Shown piece by piece: positions 5,961-12,332 of a stretch of DNA of 12,332 nt (position 1 is the stretch's first letter; each line of letters starts with the position of its first letter). Made by a program: the position numbers and the translations under genes. A model generated the notes under the pieces. The model saw nothing but the letters and a program-made list of their open reading frames with translations. It did no database searches and was not told the origin of the DNA. Where the stretch lies: the NCBI GenBank assembly GCA_034437215.1, contig DAOTVC010000174.1, forward strand, positions 1 to 12,332, read 5' to 3'. The DNA is from DAOTVC01 sp034437215 (GTDB taxonomy: Bacteria > Chloroflexota > Anaerolineae > B4-G1 > SLSP01).

Positions 5961-6365
5961 ATGAATCAAGAACACGCGCGTGATTGTGGAACACACACGC
6001 TCCCTGTGCCTGGTGCGGCCGGAGCAGGTTGGGGTTCACTTCTCACTGGACCCTTGCCGGGCAAGTATCAGGCCGGGATGCGATTTGTCTTGCCCGGCAA
6101 GGTCCAATGTTCGCGGGCTACACAACCCTACGGGGTGACCGTAACCGACCTGAAGTGGCGCGCGTTGGGCCGACAGCGGTTGGCCCAACAGCAAAGTCCG
6201 AGACTGGACCTGGAGCACGAGGCTCTCCTGGCACGTCTGGAGGCGACGGCACTCTACTTGACTGTAGGTTTGAGCCGGCACTGGCAGGGCGAGTACTGGC
6301 CCCTGGTTCACGCAGTCCACGTGATCCCCGATTATGAAGCGACGATAGATCTCGAGAACTTATGA
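5961..6365 (+). CDS. Small hypothetical protein translationally coupled to the RecQ-like helicase
   Basis: I do not recognise this protein. The best case for it is the ATGA overlap: its TGA (6363-6365) shares bases with the helicase ATG (6362-6364), and that helicase start has no good Shine-Dalgarno of its own, which implies translational coupling. The start is uncertain. ATG 5961 gives 134 residues with a weak CGGGA upstream; ATG 6078 gives 95 residues. The first 39 codons are poor in GC at third positions and read like non-coding DNA. From about 6120 the codon use looks like the neighbours, and the protein is sober (VTVTDLKWRALGRQRL, LARLEATALYLTVGLSRHWQGEYWPLVHAVHVIPDYEATIDLENL) with no signal peptide or membrane segment. 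A pair of palindromes at 6047-6106 straddles the later start. A role linked to the helicase is only guilt by association. Confidence 0.42.
   Translation: MNQEHARDCGTHTLPVPGAAGAGWGSLLTGPLPGKYQAGMRFVLPGKVQCSRATQPYGVTVTDLKWRALGRQRLAQQQSPRLDLEHEALLARLEATALYLTVGLSRHWQGEYWPLVHAVHVIPDYEATIDLENL
6047..6106. repeat. Inverted repeat made of two 13-bp palindromes
   Basis: TGGACCCTTGCCGGGCAAG (6047-6065) and CTTGCCCGGCAAGGTCCA (6089-6106) are reverse complements apart from one extra C, with a 23-base loop. Each arm contains its own near-perfect dyad, CTTGCC-G-GGCAAG (6053-6065) and CTTGCC-C-GGCAAG (6089-6101), set 36 bases apart. The DNA could therefore form one long hairpin or two small ones, or present two copies of a protein-binding site about 3.5 helical turns apart. 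It lies inside the longer version of the small ORF. Confidence 0.8.
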
Positions 6366-9184
6366 CCTACGAAGTTTTAGAAGACGTTGGTCTCTCTCTG
6401 ACACAGGTCAGTGAGCTCGGCGGCAACGATCGCAGCCGCCTGCTGAACTTCCTCCTGCGCTGGAACCACCTCGACGCGCTGCACGCCTGTCTCGACGTGC
6501 TGCTTCCCCGCAATCCCGGCCTGGTCTCGCTGCTGGATCTGCGGGTCAAGGCGTTGCTGGAGGAGGCGCGCTACGACGAGGCGCGGGTGTTGATGCGGGC
6601 TCGCCTGGAGCAGCGGTCGTCGCTCACCGCGCGCACGCTGCTGGTGCGCATCCACGCCGCGCGCGGAAGCCTCGATGAGGCGTTAGCCGTCGCGCGTGCG
6701 CTCGTCGAGGAGAGCCCGGAGAGTGTCACGGCCTGGTACGCGCTGGCGGAGGTCGAACTGGCGCGGGGGGAGGTGGACGCGGCAGCACAGGCTTACCAGG
6801 AGGTGCAGACGCTGCGGCCGGGCAGACGGGGGTACCTGTTGGGGATGGTGCAGGTCTACCGGGCGCGCGAGGATTGGGTCGCGGCCAGCGGCTATGCGGT
6901 GCGCCTGCTGCGCTCCGCCGAGGAGGAGCAGGCGCTCTCCGTGAGCTACCTGCGGCCTCTGCGCAAGTACTTCCAGGCCAGCGGCGAGCGGACGCGCGTC
7001 GCGGATCTGGACGCCCAGCTGGAAGCGCTCTACGCGGCAGAATTGGTGGAGCTGCGTGACCACTTCGCGGGCCGGGAGGCCCCTTCCCCGGAGGGGACGG
7101 CCCCAGAGGCGGTGGCCCCGCAGCCGGTCGAGTTTGTGCCCACGGTCGAGCAGGTTTCGGTGACCGAGGCGGAGCGCCAACGGATCGTGGAGGCCGCGCA
7201 GCGCTGCTTCGGTTTCACTCAACTGCTGCCGGGCCAGGTGGAGACGATGGCCTGCGTGCTGCGGGGCGAAGACGTGTTGACCGTCCTGCCCACCGGCGGC
7301 GGGAAGTCGCTGTGTTACCAGCTGCCCGCGCTGCTGGCCGAAGCGGGGGTGACGCTGGTCATCTCGCCGTTGATCGCCCTGATGAAGGATCAGCTCGATT
7401 CGCTGCCGGAGGCCCTGAGCGCCCGGGCGACGACCATCAACAGCAGCCTGGAGGGCGACGAGCTGCGCCAGCGGCTCGACCAGGCCGGCGAGGGCGCCTA
7501 CCGCCTGCTCTACGCGGCGCCGGAGCGGCTGCGGCAGCCGGCGTTCCTGCACGCGGTACGGCGTGCGGGCATCAACTACCTGGTCGTCGACGAGGCGCAC
7601 TGTGTCAGCGCGTGGGGGCACGACTTCCGTCCCGACTATCTGGCGTTGGGCAGGACGCGTGCGGCCCTGGGGAACCCGCAGCTGCTGGCGATGACGGCCA
7701 CCGCACCGCCCCGCGTGCGCAAGGACATCATCCAGCACCTGAGCGCGCCCGATTCCGAGGTACACGTCGTGGCCGGCGACATCACCCGCCCCAATCTGCA
7801 ACTGGAGGTCTTTCACGCGCGCAACCAGGACGACAAGCTGCGGCGGCTCCTGGCTTTCTGCTCCGCCGAGGAGGGGAGCGGCATTGTTTACGCCGGTACC
7901 CGTGCCCGTTGTGAACGGCTCGCCGCGCTGCTCAACCGGCACGGCGTCAGTGCCACCCACTATCACGCGGGCATCCCCAACCGGAGCGCGGTCCAGGACG
8001 ACTTTATGGCCGGGCGTGTGCGCGTCGTGGTGGCCACGGTCGCCTTCGGGATGGGGATCGACAAACCCGACATCCGTTTTATCGTCCACTTTGCCCCGCC
8101 CCCTTCGCTGGAGGCGTACTATCAGGAGGCCGGGCGCGCCGGGCGGGATGGCCTTCCCGCCCGCTGTCTGCTGATGTACGCCGCTTCGGATCGGGCGACG
8201 CTGACCCGTCGGCTGCGTCTCGACACGCTGCCCGTCGAGTTCCTACGCGCCGTCTATGCCGCCATCCAGAAGCGGCTGGAGGGCGAATCGTGGGGGCGGG
8301 TGGCGATGGGCGACCTGGAGCGCGATCTCCAGACGGGGGATGTGCAGGTCCGCGTGGCCCTGAGCCTGTTGGAGGAGGCGGCGCTGATCCGCCGGGGGCC
8401 GGACGTGCCCCGAGCGGTCCAGGTATGCCTCTCCTCAAGTGTGGAGGGGGAGCCCTCTGACGCGACGCTGGCCGCCTTTTGTGAAGCGGCCCGGCTGCAC
8501 CCCGGCCGGTGGCTGACCGTGAATCTGGTCGAGGTGGCGCGGCAGGCGGAGTTGTCCCTGGAGACGCTGGAGCTGCGCCTGCTCGAGTGGTCGGACGCGG
8601 GGCGGCTCGCGTGCCGTTTCTCGGGCCGGGATCTGCTCCTGGCGCTGCTGCCGCCGCACCGGGACGCTGCCGCGCGCGTGAGCGCCCTGCTGGAGCGTCG
8701 CGAGACCGTGGCCGCGCAGCGTGCGGACGAGATTACGACCTACGCGCGCACGAAGCGTTGCCGCCACGGCTACTTGAACGCCTATCTGGGCGGGCGTCTG
8801 ATCGAGCGCTGTACGGCTTGCGACAATTGCGTAAACGTGGCCATCGCGCGGGCGGACGACCTGCCGGAGCTCCGGGAGCAGCTGCTCTCCATTTTGCGCT
8901 GTGTGGCCGCCGCACCGTGGAGCTGGGGGCGCGGGAGCCTCGTGCATATCCTGCGCGCCGATGGCCGGGCGCCCGAGCGCGCCCGCACGCACGAGGGCTT
9001 CGGGGTCCTGGCCTTTCGCTCGCAGACCGCCGTCACGGCGCTGCTCAAGCAGCTGGAGCTGGGGGCGTTCTTGCAGCCGCGCCGGCTGGATCACGGCGGC
9101 GTGGTGCTCGATCTCACGACGAAGGGGCGCGCAGCCCTGGAAGACCCGGCCCGGCTCGATGAACTGGTCAACTCGGGCCAGTGA
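6362..9184 (+). CDS. RecQ-family ATP-dependent DNA helicase with N-terminal TPR-like repeats
   Basis: 940 residues, against about 600 for a standard RecQ. Residues about 30-215 are paired helices with TPR-like spacing (SPESVTAWYALAEVELARGEVDAAAQAY and similar), followed by a short acidic/Pro linker. The helicase core (about 275-615) has FGFTQLLPGQ, Walker A T311-GGGKS316, SPLIALMKDQ, DEAH at 410-413 within VVDEAHCVSAWGHDFRPDY, AMTATA, IVYAGTRARCE, YHAGI, VATVAFGMGIDKPDIRFIVH and the arginine-finger motif QEAGRAGRDG. About 170 residues of winged-helix-like insert precede the RecQ zinc motif (C800, C817, C820, C823). A C-terminal RQC-like winged helix (about 824-930) follows; no HRDC domain is apparent. 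It unwinds DNA 3' to 5' in repair or recombination; the TPR part suggests a protein partner. It overlaps the preceding small ORF by ATGA and interrupts an otherwise metabolic gene run. Confidence 0.93.
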   Translation: MTYEVLEDVGLSLTQVSELGGNDRSRLLNFLLRWNHLDALHACLDVLLPRNPGLVSLLDLRVKALLEEARYDEARVLMRARLEQRSSLTARTLLVRIHAARGSLDEALAVARALVEESPESVTAWYALAEVELARGEVDAAAQAYQEVQTLRPGRRGYLLGMVQVYRAREDWVAASGYAVRLLRSAEEEQALSVSYLRPLRKYFQASGERTRVADLDAQLEALYAAELVELRDHFAGREAPSPEGTAPEAVAPQPVEFVPTVEQVSVTEAERQRIVEAAQRCFGFTQLLPGQVETMACVLRGEDVLTVLPTGGGKSLCYQLPALLAEAGVTLVISPLIALMKDQLDSLPEALSARATTINSSLEGDELRQRLDQAGEGAYRLLYAAPERLRQPAFLHAVRRAGINYLVVDEAHCVSAWGHDFRPDYLALGRTRAALGNPQLLAMTATAPPRVRKDIIQHLSAPDSEVHVVAGDITRPNLQLEVFHARNQDDKLRRLLAFCSAEEGSGIVYAGTRARCERLAALLNRHGVSATHYHAGIPNRSAVQDDFMAGRVRVVVATVAFGMGIDKPDIRFIVHFAPPPSLEAYYQEAGRAGRDGLPARCLLMYAASDRATLTRRLRLDTLPVEFLRAVYAAIQKRLEGESWGRVAMGDLERDLQTGDVQVRVALSLLEEAALIRRGPDVPRAVQVCLSSSVEGEPSDATLAAFCEAARLHPGRWLTVNLVEVARQAELSLETLELRLLEWSDAGRLACRFSGRDLLLALLPPHRDAAARVSALLERRETVAAQRADEITTYARTKRCRHGYLNAYLGGRLIERCTACDNCVNVAIARADDLPELREQLLSILRCVAAAPWSWGRGSLVHILRADGRAPERARTHEGFGVLAFRSQTAVTALLKQLELGAFLQPRRLDHGGVVLDLTTKGRAALEDPARLDELVNSGQ

Positions 9185-9218
9185 CAGGAATTTGCTCGGC
9201 AGATTGAGCAGATTTGCG

Positions 9219-9253
9219 CAAACTCGCAACTTTCAACTCGCAACTTTGAACTA
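9219..9253 (+). repeat. NCAACTN 7-mer tandem repeats
   Basis: Five contiguous 7-mers, CAAACTC, GCAACTT, TCAACTC, GCAACTT and TGAACTA, cover 9219-9253 in the gap after the helicase gene. They share the words of the repeats at 4858-4892 and 5911-5924 but here there is no clear opposite arm. The array ends 7 bases before the AGGAG (9261-9265) of the next gene. A short TGCTC/GAGCA stem (9193-9210) lies upstream but is too weak to call a terminator. Confidence 0.8.
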
Positions 9254-9274
9254 TTACTAGAGGAGTACAAGCTA

Positions 9275-10513
9275 ATGCGACACGTTATCGGTTTGAAATG
9301 CACCCTCTGCGGGGAGACGTACGGCGTCGATGAGATCGCCTACGTCTGCCCCGCGCACGGCGACGACGGCATCGTCGACGTGCGCTACGACTACGATTTC
9401 ATCGGCTCCCGCATCAGCCCGGAGAGCCTGGCCCAGAACCGCGAGCGGAGCATCTGGCGCTACAAGCCCCTCCTGCCCGTGGAGCCCGATTCACCCGTCC
9501 CGCCCCTCCGCGTCGGCTGGACGCCCCTCTACGAGGCGCCCCGGCTGGCCGAGCGGCTCGATCTCCGGCACGTCTGGGTGAAGGACGACAGCATGAACCC
9601 CACCGCCTCCTCCAAGGACCGGGCCTCCGCCGTGGCGGTGGTCAAGGCCCGGGAGGCGGGCGCCAAGATTATCACCACGGCGAGCACGGGCAACGCCGCC
9701 GCGGCCCTCGCCGGACTCGCCGCCAGCGTCGGCCTACCCGCGGTCATCTTCGTCCCCAAGGCCGCACCGCCCGCCAAGATCGCCCAGCACCTCGTCTACG
9801 GCGCGCGGGTCATGCTCGTCGACGGTACCTACGACGACGCCTTCGAGCTCACCCTCCAGGTCGCCAAGGAGTTCGGCTGGTACAACCGCAACACCGCCTA
9901 CAACCCCTACATGAGCGAGGGGAAGAAGACGGCGGCCTACGAGATCTGCGAGCAGCTGGCGTGGAACCCGCCCGATCGTATCTTCGTCCCCGTGGGCGAC
10001 GGCTGCATCATCGGGGGAATTCATAAAGGGCTCAGGGATCTCCAGGCGCTGGGCTGGATCGACAAGATGCCCCAGGTCATGGGCGTGCAGGCCGCCGGTT
10101 CCTCCCCCCTGGTCAAGGCCTTCGAGAAGGGGCTCCAGGGCTGGGAGATGGAGCCCGAGCCTGCCAGCTCCGTCGCCGACAGCATCGTCGCCGGCCTGCC
10201 GCGGGACCGCAACAAGGCCCTCGCCGCCTGCCGCGAGACCGGGGGCGCCTTCCTCGCCGTCTCCGACGAGGAGATCCTCCAGGCCATCCCCGTCATTGCC
10301 CGCAACACCAGCGTCTTCGCCGAGCCGGCGGCCGCGGCGGCCTACGCCGGGCTGGTCAAGGCGGTGGAGCGGGGCATGGTCGATCCCGAGGAGCGCATCG
10401 TCGTCCTCCTCACCGGCTCGGGCCTCAAGGACATCCAGAGCACCATGAAGACGGTGCCGGAGCCGCCCGTCGTGGCCCCGACCCTCGAGGCGGTCAAGGA
10501 AGAGATGCGTTAG
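9275..10513 (+). CDS. Threonine synthase-like PLP-dependent enzyme
   Basis: 412 residues of the PLP fold-type II (tryptophan synthase beta) superfamily, closest in pattern to threonine synthase. An N-terminal zinc ribbon-like motif has C9/C12 and C25/H28 (CTLCG...CPAH). WTPLYEAPRLAERL is the usual substrate-domain entry. The Schiff-base lysine is K114 in NPTASSKDRA; threonine synthases normally have SFKDRG, so F and G are replaced. TTASTGNAAAALAGLAASVG is the substrate loop, VPVGDGCIIGGIHKG the phosphate-binding loop, and LLTGSGLKD the C-terminal signature. No thrA or thrB is adjacent. In a run with two transcarbamylases, carbamate kinase and another PLP enzyme it may act as a beta- or gamma-eliminating lyase or deaminase on the decarbamoylated amino acid. 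True threonine synthase remains possible. AGGAG lies 9 bases before ATG 9275. Family certain, reaction not. Confidence 0.88.
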   Translation: MRHVIGLKCTLCGETYGVDEIAYVCPAHGDDGIVDVRYDYDFIGSRISPESLAQNRERSIWRYKPLLPVEPDSPVPPLRVGWTPLYEAPRLAERLDLRHVWVKDDSMNPTASSKDRASAVAVVKAREAGAKIITTASTGNAAAALAGLAASVGLPAVIFVPKAAPPAKIAQHLVYGARVMLVDGTYDDAFELTLQVAKEFGWYNRNTAYNPYMSEGKKTAAYEICEQLAWNPPDRIFVPVGDGCIIGGIHKGLRDLQALGWIDKMPQVMGVQAAGSSPLVKAFEKGLQGWEMEPEPASSVADSIVAGLPRDRNKALAACRETGGAFLAVSDEEILQAIPVIARNTSVFAEPAAAAAYAGLVKAVERGMVDPEERIVVLLTGSGLKDIQSTMKTVPEPPVVAPTLEAVKEEMR

Positions 10514-10514
10514 C

Positions 10515-10560
10515 ATGTGTGCACGTTCGCACGTTCACACGTGCATACATATACATAAGT
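10515..10560 (+). repeat. GCACGTTC 8-mer repeats within an inverted repeat
   Basis: The 8-mers GCACGTTC (10521-10528), GCACGTTC (10529-10536), ACACGTGC, ATACATAT and ACATAAGT run to 10560. ATGTGTGCACGT (10515-10526) pairs with ACGTGCATACAT (10539-10550) with one mismatch, giving a 12-bp stem with a 12-base loop. It is the 8-base-period counterpart of the 7-mer arrays in the other gaps and occupies nearly all of the 63-base gap before the VanZ-like gene, which has no strong Shine-Dalgarno. Confidence 0.78.
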
Positions 10561-10576
10561 GGACTGAGCGTGTACC

Positions 10577-11023
10577 ATGATAAAGCCAAGTAGACGATTC
10601 TGGTGGTTCGTCGCAGCGAGCACGGCGATGTGGCTGCTCTGGATGACCATGCGGCCCAACCCGGAGGTCTCCCAGGAGCTGCAGCCTATCACCCAGCCGG
10701 TCGACGAGGAGATCATCCCCCCCGGCGTGCTCATCAACGTGCTGGGGAACGTGGTCGTCTTCCTGCCGCTGGGCGGCTCCATCGCGCTGGCCCTCGACCC
10801 CGACAGGAAGGTGACGTCCCTCAGGTGGGGGATAGCGGTGGGCTCCGGCGCTCTTCTCAGCGCCATCATCGAGCTCACCCAGCTGACCCTGCCCAGCCGC
10901 GTCACCAGCTTCCAGGATTGGCTCCTGAACACCCTGGGAACGGCGCTGGGCGCGGGCGTCGCCCTCCTCGCCCAGCGGCTGCTAGAACGCCGGACCTCCG
11001 AGGTCTCTGCTTACCAATCTTAA
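10577..11023 (+). CDS. VanZ-like family membrane protein
   Basis: 148 residues. Hydrophobic segments at about 8-25 (FWWFVAASTAMWLLWMTM), 52-74 (LINVLGNVVVFLPLGGSIALAL), 84-102 and 118-135 suggest four membrane helices. The VanZ-like pattern is clear: NVLGNVVVFLPLG, then IIELTQLTLPSRVTSFQDWLLNTLGTALGAGV, with the conserved N, P-L-G, E-x-x-Q, D and N-x-x-G positions. Family members sit in the cytoplasmic membrane; VanZ itself gives low teicoplanin resistance by an unknown mechanism, and most homologues have no known role. It lies between two PLP enzyme genes on the same strand, 63 bases after one and 59 before the next. The spacing allows co-transcription, yet its function does not obviously fit the pathway. 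The start lacks a convincing ribosome binding site. Confidence 0.85.
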   Translation: MIKPSRRFWWFVAASTAMWLLWMTMRPNPEVSQELQPITQPVDEEIIPPGVLINVLGNVVVFLPLGGSIALALDPDRKVTSLRWGIAVGSGALLSAIIELTQLTLPSRVTSFQDWLLNTLGTALGAGVALLAQRLLERRTSEVSAYQS

Positions 11024-11045
11024 ACTGAAAGTATCAAAAGAATCC

Positions 11046-11070
11046 ATCCGGTTTCAATCATTGAAAGGAT
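11046..11070 (+). repeat. Hairpin upstream of the last PLP enzyme gene
   Basis: TTTCAAT-C-ATTGAAA (11052-11066) is a perfect 15-base dyad. With two bulged G on the left, ATCC (11046-11049) can also pair with GGAT (11067-11070). The apical C would need to open into a larger loop. It lies 13 bases before the ATG at 11083 and covers the only purine-rich candidate for a ribosome binding site (GAAAGGAT), so it could act as an operator or limit translation. Confidence 0.6.
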
Positions 11071-11082
11071 AGCGAATAGACC

Positions 11083-12332
11083 ATGTTGGACCTACATATC
11101 AACGAAGAAGGGTTTAAGCACGCTGTGGAGCGGGCGCGGGAGCAGAAGATCATCATCCCCACCCTGGCCCAGCAGAAGGATCCCAGCCTCATCCCCGACA
11201 GGATCAAGGAGCAGCTGCAGGGGATCGGGCTCTGGGACATCACCCCCCTCAACCTCTTCCGCATCACCTGGAAGAACGAGCCGGTGCCCTCGGGCGGCGG
11301 CTTCCACGGCGTCAACTACGTCGAACTCCCCCGGGCGCTCACCGGCGTCGACGCGCGCATCATCGCCCTCGTGGGCAAGTGGTTCCCCACGGGCGCCCAC
11401 AAGGTCGGCGCGGCCTTCGGCTGCCTCGTCCCCCGTCTGGTCACCGGACAGTTCGACCCGACGAAGCAGAAGGCGGTCTGGCCCTCCACGGGCAACTACT
11501 GCCGCGGCGGCGCCTACGACTCCACCCTCCTGGCCTGCGACTCCATCGCCATCCTCCCCGAGGAGATGAGCCGGGAGCGCTTCGAGTGGCTGGAGACGGT
11601 CTCCGGTGAGGTCATCGCCACGCCGGGCTGCGAGTCGAACGTCAAGGAGATCTTCGACAAGTGCCACGAGCTGGAGCGGGAGCGGGGCGACGACATCTTC
11701 ATCTTCAACCAGTTCGAGGAGTTCGGCAACTACCTCTGGCACTACGAGATCACCGGGCACGCCATGGAGGAGGTGCTGGAACAGGAGCTGGGGCCGCGCG
11801 GTCGCTACGCCGGCGTCGTCTCCAACACCGGCTCCGGCGGCACCATCGCCTGCGGGGATTACATGAAACAGCTCTTCCCGGGCAGCCTGGTGGTGGCGAG
11901 CGAGGCGCTGCAGTGCCCGACCCTCCTGCGCAACGGCTTCGGCGGGCACCGCATCGAGGGCATCGGCGACAAGCACGTGCCCTGGATCCACAACGCCCAG
12001 AACACCGACGTCATCACCGCCATCGATGACCAGGCCACCATCGACCTCATCCGCCTCTTCAACGAGCCGGAGGGCCGGGCCTACCTTGTCAAGCGGGGCG
12101 TGCCCGCGGACTTCGTCGAGCAGCTGGATCTCATGGGCATCTCCAGCGTCGCCAACGTGCTGGCCGCCATCAAGACCGCGAAGTGGTTCGAGCTGGACGA
12201 GAACGACGTCCTCCTCACCGTCTGGACCGACTCCATGGAGCTCTACCAGAGCCGGCTTCAGGAGCTGCGCGAATCCCAGGGCGACTACACCGAGCTGGAC
12301 GCGGCCGCCGACTACGAGCGCTACCTCCTGGG
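11083..12332 (+). CDS. Divergent PLP-dependent fold-type II enzyme (cysteine synthase/TrpB-like), 3' end cut off
   Basis: At least 416 residues; the frame is open at the window end. It belongs to the PLP fold-type II superfamily: the Schiff-base lysine is K107 in WFPTGAHKVGAAFG (like the TGAHK of tryptophan synthase beta), the substrate loop is S135-TGNYCRGG143, and the phosphate loop is SNTGSGGTIACGDY (247-260). The Asn-Tyr-Cys in place of the common SGNH/SGNA loop and the 95-residue N-terminal extension set it apart from cysteine synthase and threonine synthase. It also does not show the motifs I associate with YgeX (diaminopropionate ammonia-lyase). As the second PLP enzyme of the run it may catalyse alpha,beta-elimination of an amino acid released by the transcarbamylases, or pair with the upstream PLP enzyme. 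Start ATG 11083 follows a weak GAAAGGAT. Fold confident, reaction unknown. Confidence 0.8.
   Translation, partial: MLDLHINEEGFKHAVERAREQKIIIPTLAQQKDPSLIPDRIKEQLQGIGLWDITPLNLFRITWKNEPVPSGGGFHGVNYVELPRALTGVDARIIALVGKWFPTGAHKVGAAFGCLVPRLVTGQFDPTKQKAVWPSTGNYCRGGAYDSTLLACDSIAILPEEMSRERFEWLETVSGEVIATPGCESNVKEIFDKCHELERERGDDIFIFNQFEEFGNYLWHYEITGHAMEEVLEQELGPRGRYAGVVSNTGSGGTIACGDYMKQLFPGSLVVASEALQCPTLLRNGFGGHRIEGIGDKHVPWIHNAQNTDVITAIDDQATIDLIRLFNEPEGRAYLVKRGVPADFVEQLDLMGISSVANVLAAIKTAKWFELDENDVLLTVWTDSMELYQSRLQELRESQGDYTELDAAADYERYLL

Noticed and set aside
9193..9210. TGCTC/GAGCA stem after the helicase gene as a terminator
   Set aside because: Only 5 bp with an 8-base loop and no U run.
11049..11070. 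GGTTTCAATCATTGAAAGG as a CRISPR repeat remnant
   Set aside because: The GTTTCAAT and ATTGAAAG words recall CRISPR repeats, but there is a single copy, no spacer-repeat pattern and no cas gene.
1..12332. tRNA, rRNA, riboswitch or prophage elements
   Set aside because: I saw no cloverleaf, conserved rRNA segment, recognisable riboswitch core, integrase or phage structural gene in the window.

Overview
The window is high-GC bacterial DNA with every supportable gene on the + strand and short intergenic gaps. The gene content (YgeW-type knotted carbamoyltransferase with carbamate kinase, a UTRA GntR regulator, SWIM and pRiA4 ORF-3 proteins, a TPR-RecQ helicase) and the gaps filled with degenerate 7-mer repeats remind me of Chloroflexota (Anaerolineae/Caldilineae-like). 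That taxonomic guess is inference from style; no marker gene is present.

Layout. Bases 1-1785 hold the 3' end of a probable SWIM zinc-finger protein gene and a pRiA4 ORF-3-family protein with a C-terminal cysteine cluster. A strong intrinsic terminator (1803-1833) closes this unit. A near-consensus sigma70 promoter (1876-1903) with a palindromic operator built into it then drives a GntR/UTRA regulator (1921-2667). About 100 bases later a metabolic run begins: an aspartate-transcarbamylase-like enzyme (2767-3720), a knotted YgeW/AOTCase-like carbamoyltransferase (3821-4801) and carbamate kinase (4910-5866). A small unrecognised ORF and a TPR-RecQ-RQC helicase, joined by an ATGA overlap, follow (5961-9184). 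Metabolism resumes with a threonine-synthase-like PLP enzyme (9275-10513), a small VanZ-like membrane protein (10577-11023) and a second, more divergent PLP fold-type II enzyme (11083 to the window end, cut off).

How it may work together. Two transcarbamylases beside carbamate kinase suggest catabolism: phosphorolysis of ureido (carbamoylated amino) compounds to carbamoyl phosphate, then ATP from carbamate kinase. The PLP enzymes would deaminate or eliminate the amino acid left over. This resembles the E. coli ygeW-ygeX-ygeY-hyuA-yqeA region, but here there are two transcarbamylases with non-standard substrate-pocket residues and two PLP enzymes that do not look like YgeX. The GntR protein is the obvious candidate regulator. 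The substrate cannot be read from this window.

A second theme is structural. Most gaps between the metabolic genes carry a different family of degenerate 7-mer (in one case 8-mer) repeats, usually arranged as imperfect inverted repeats just upstream of the next ribosome binding site.
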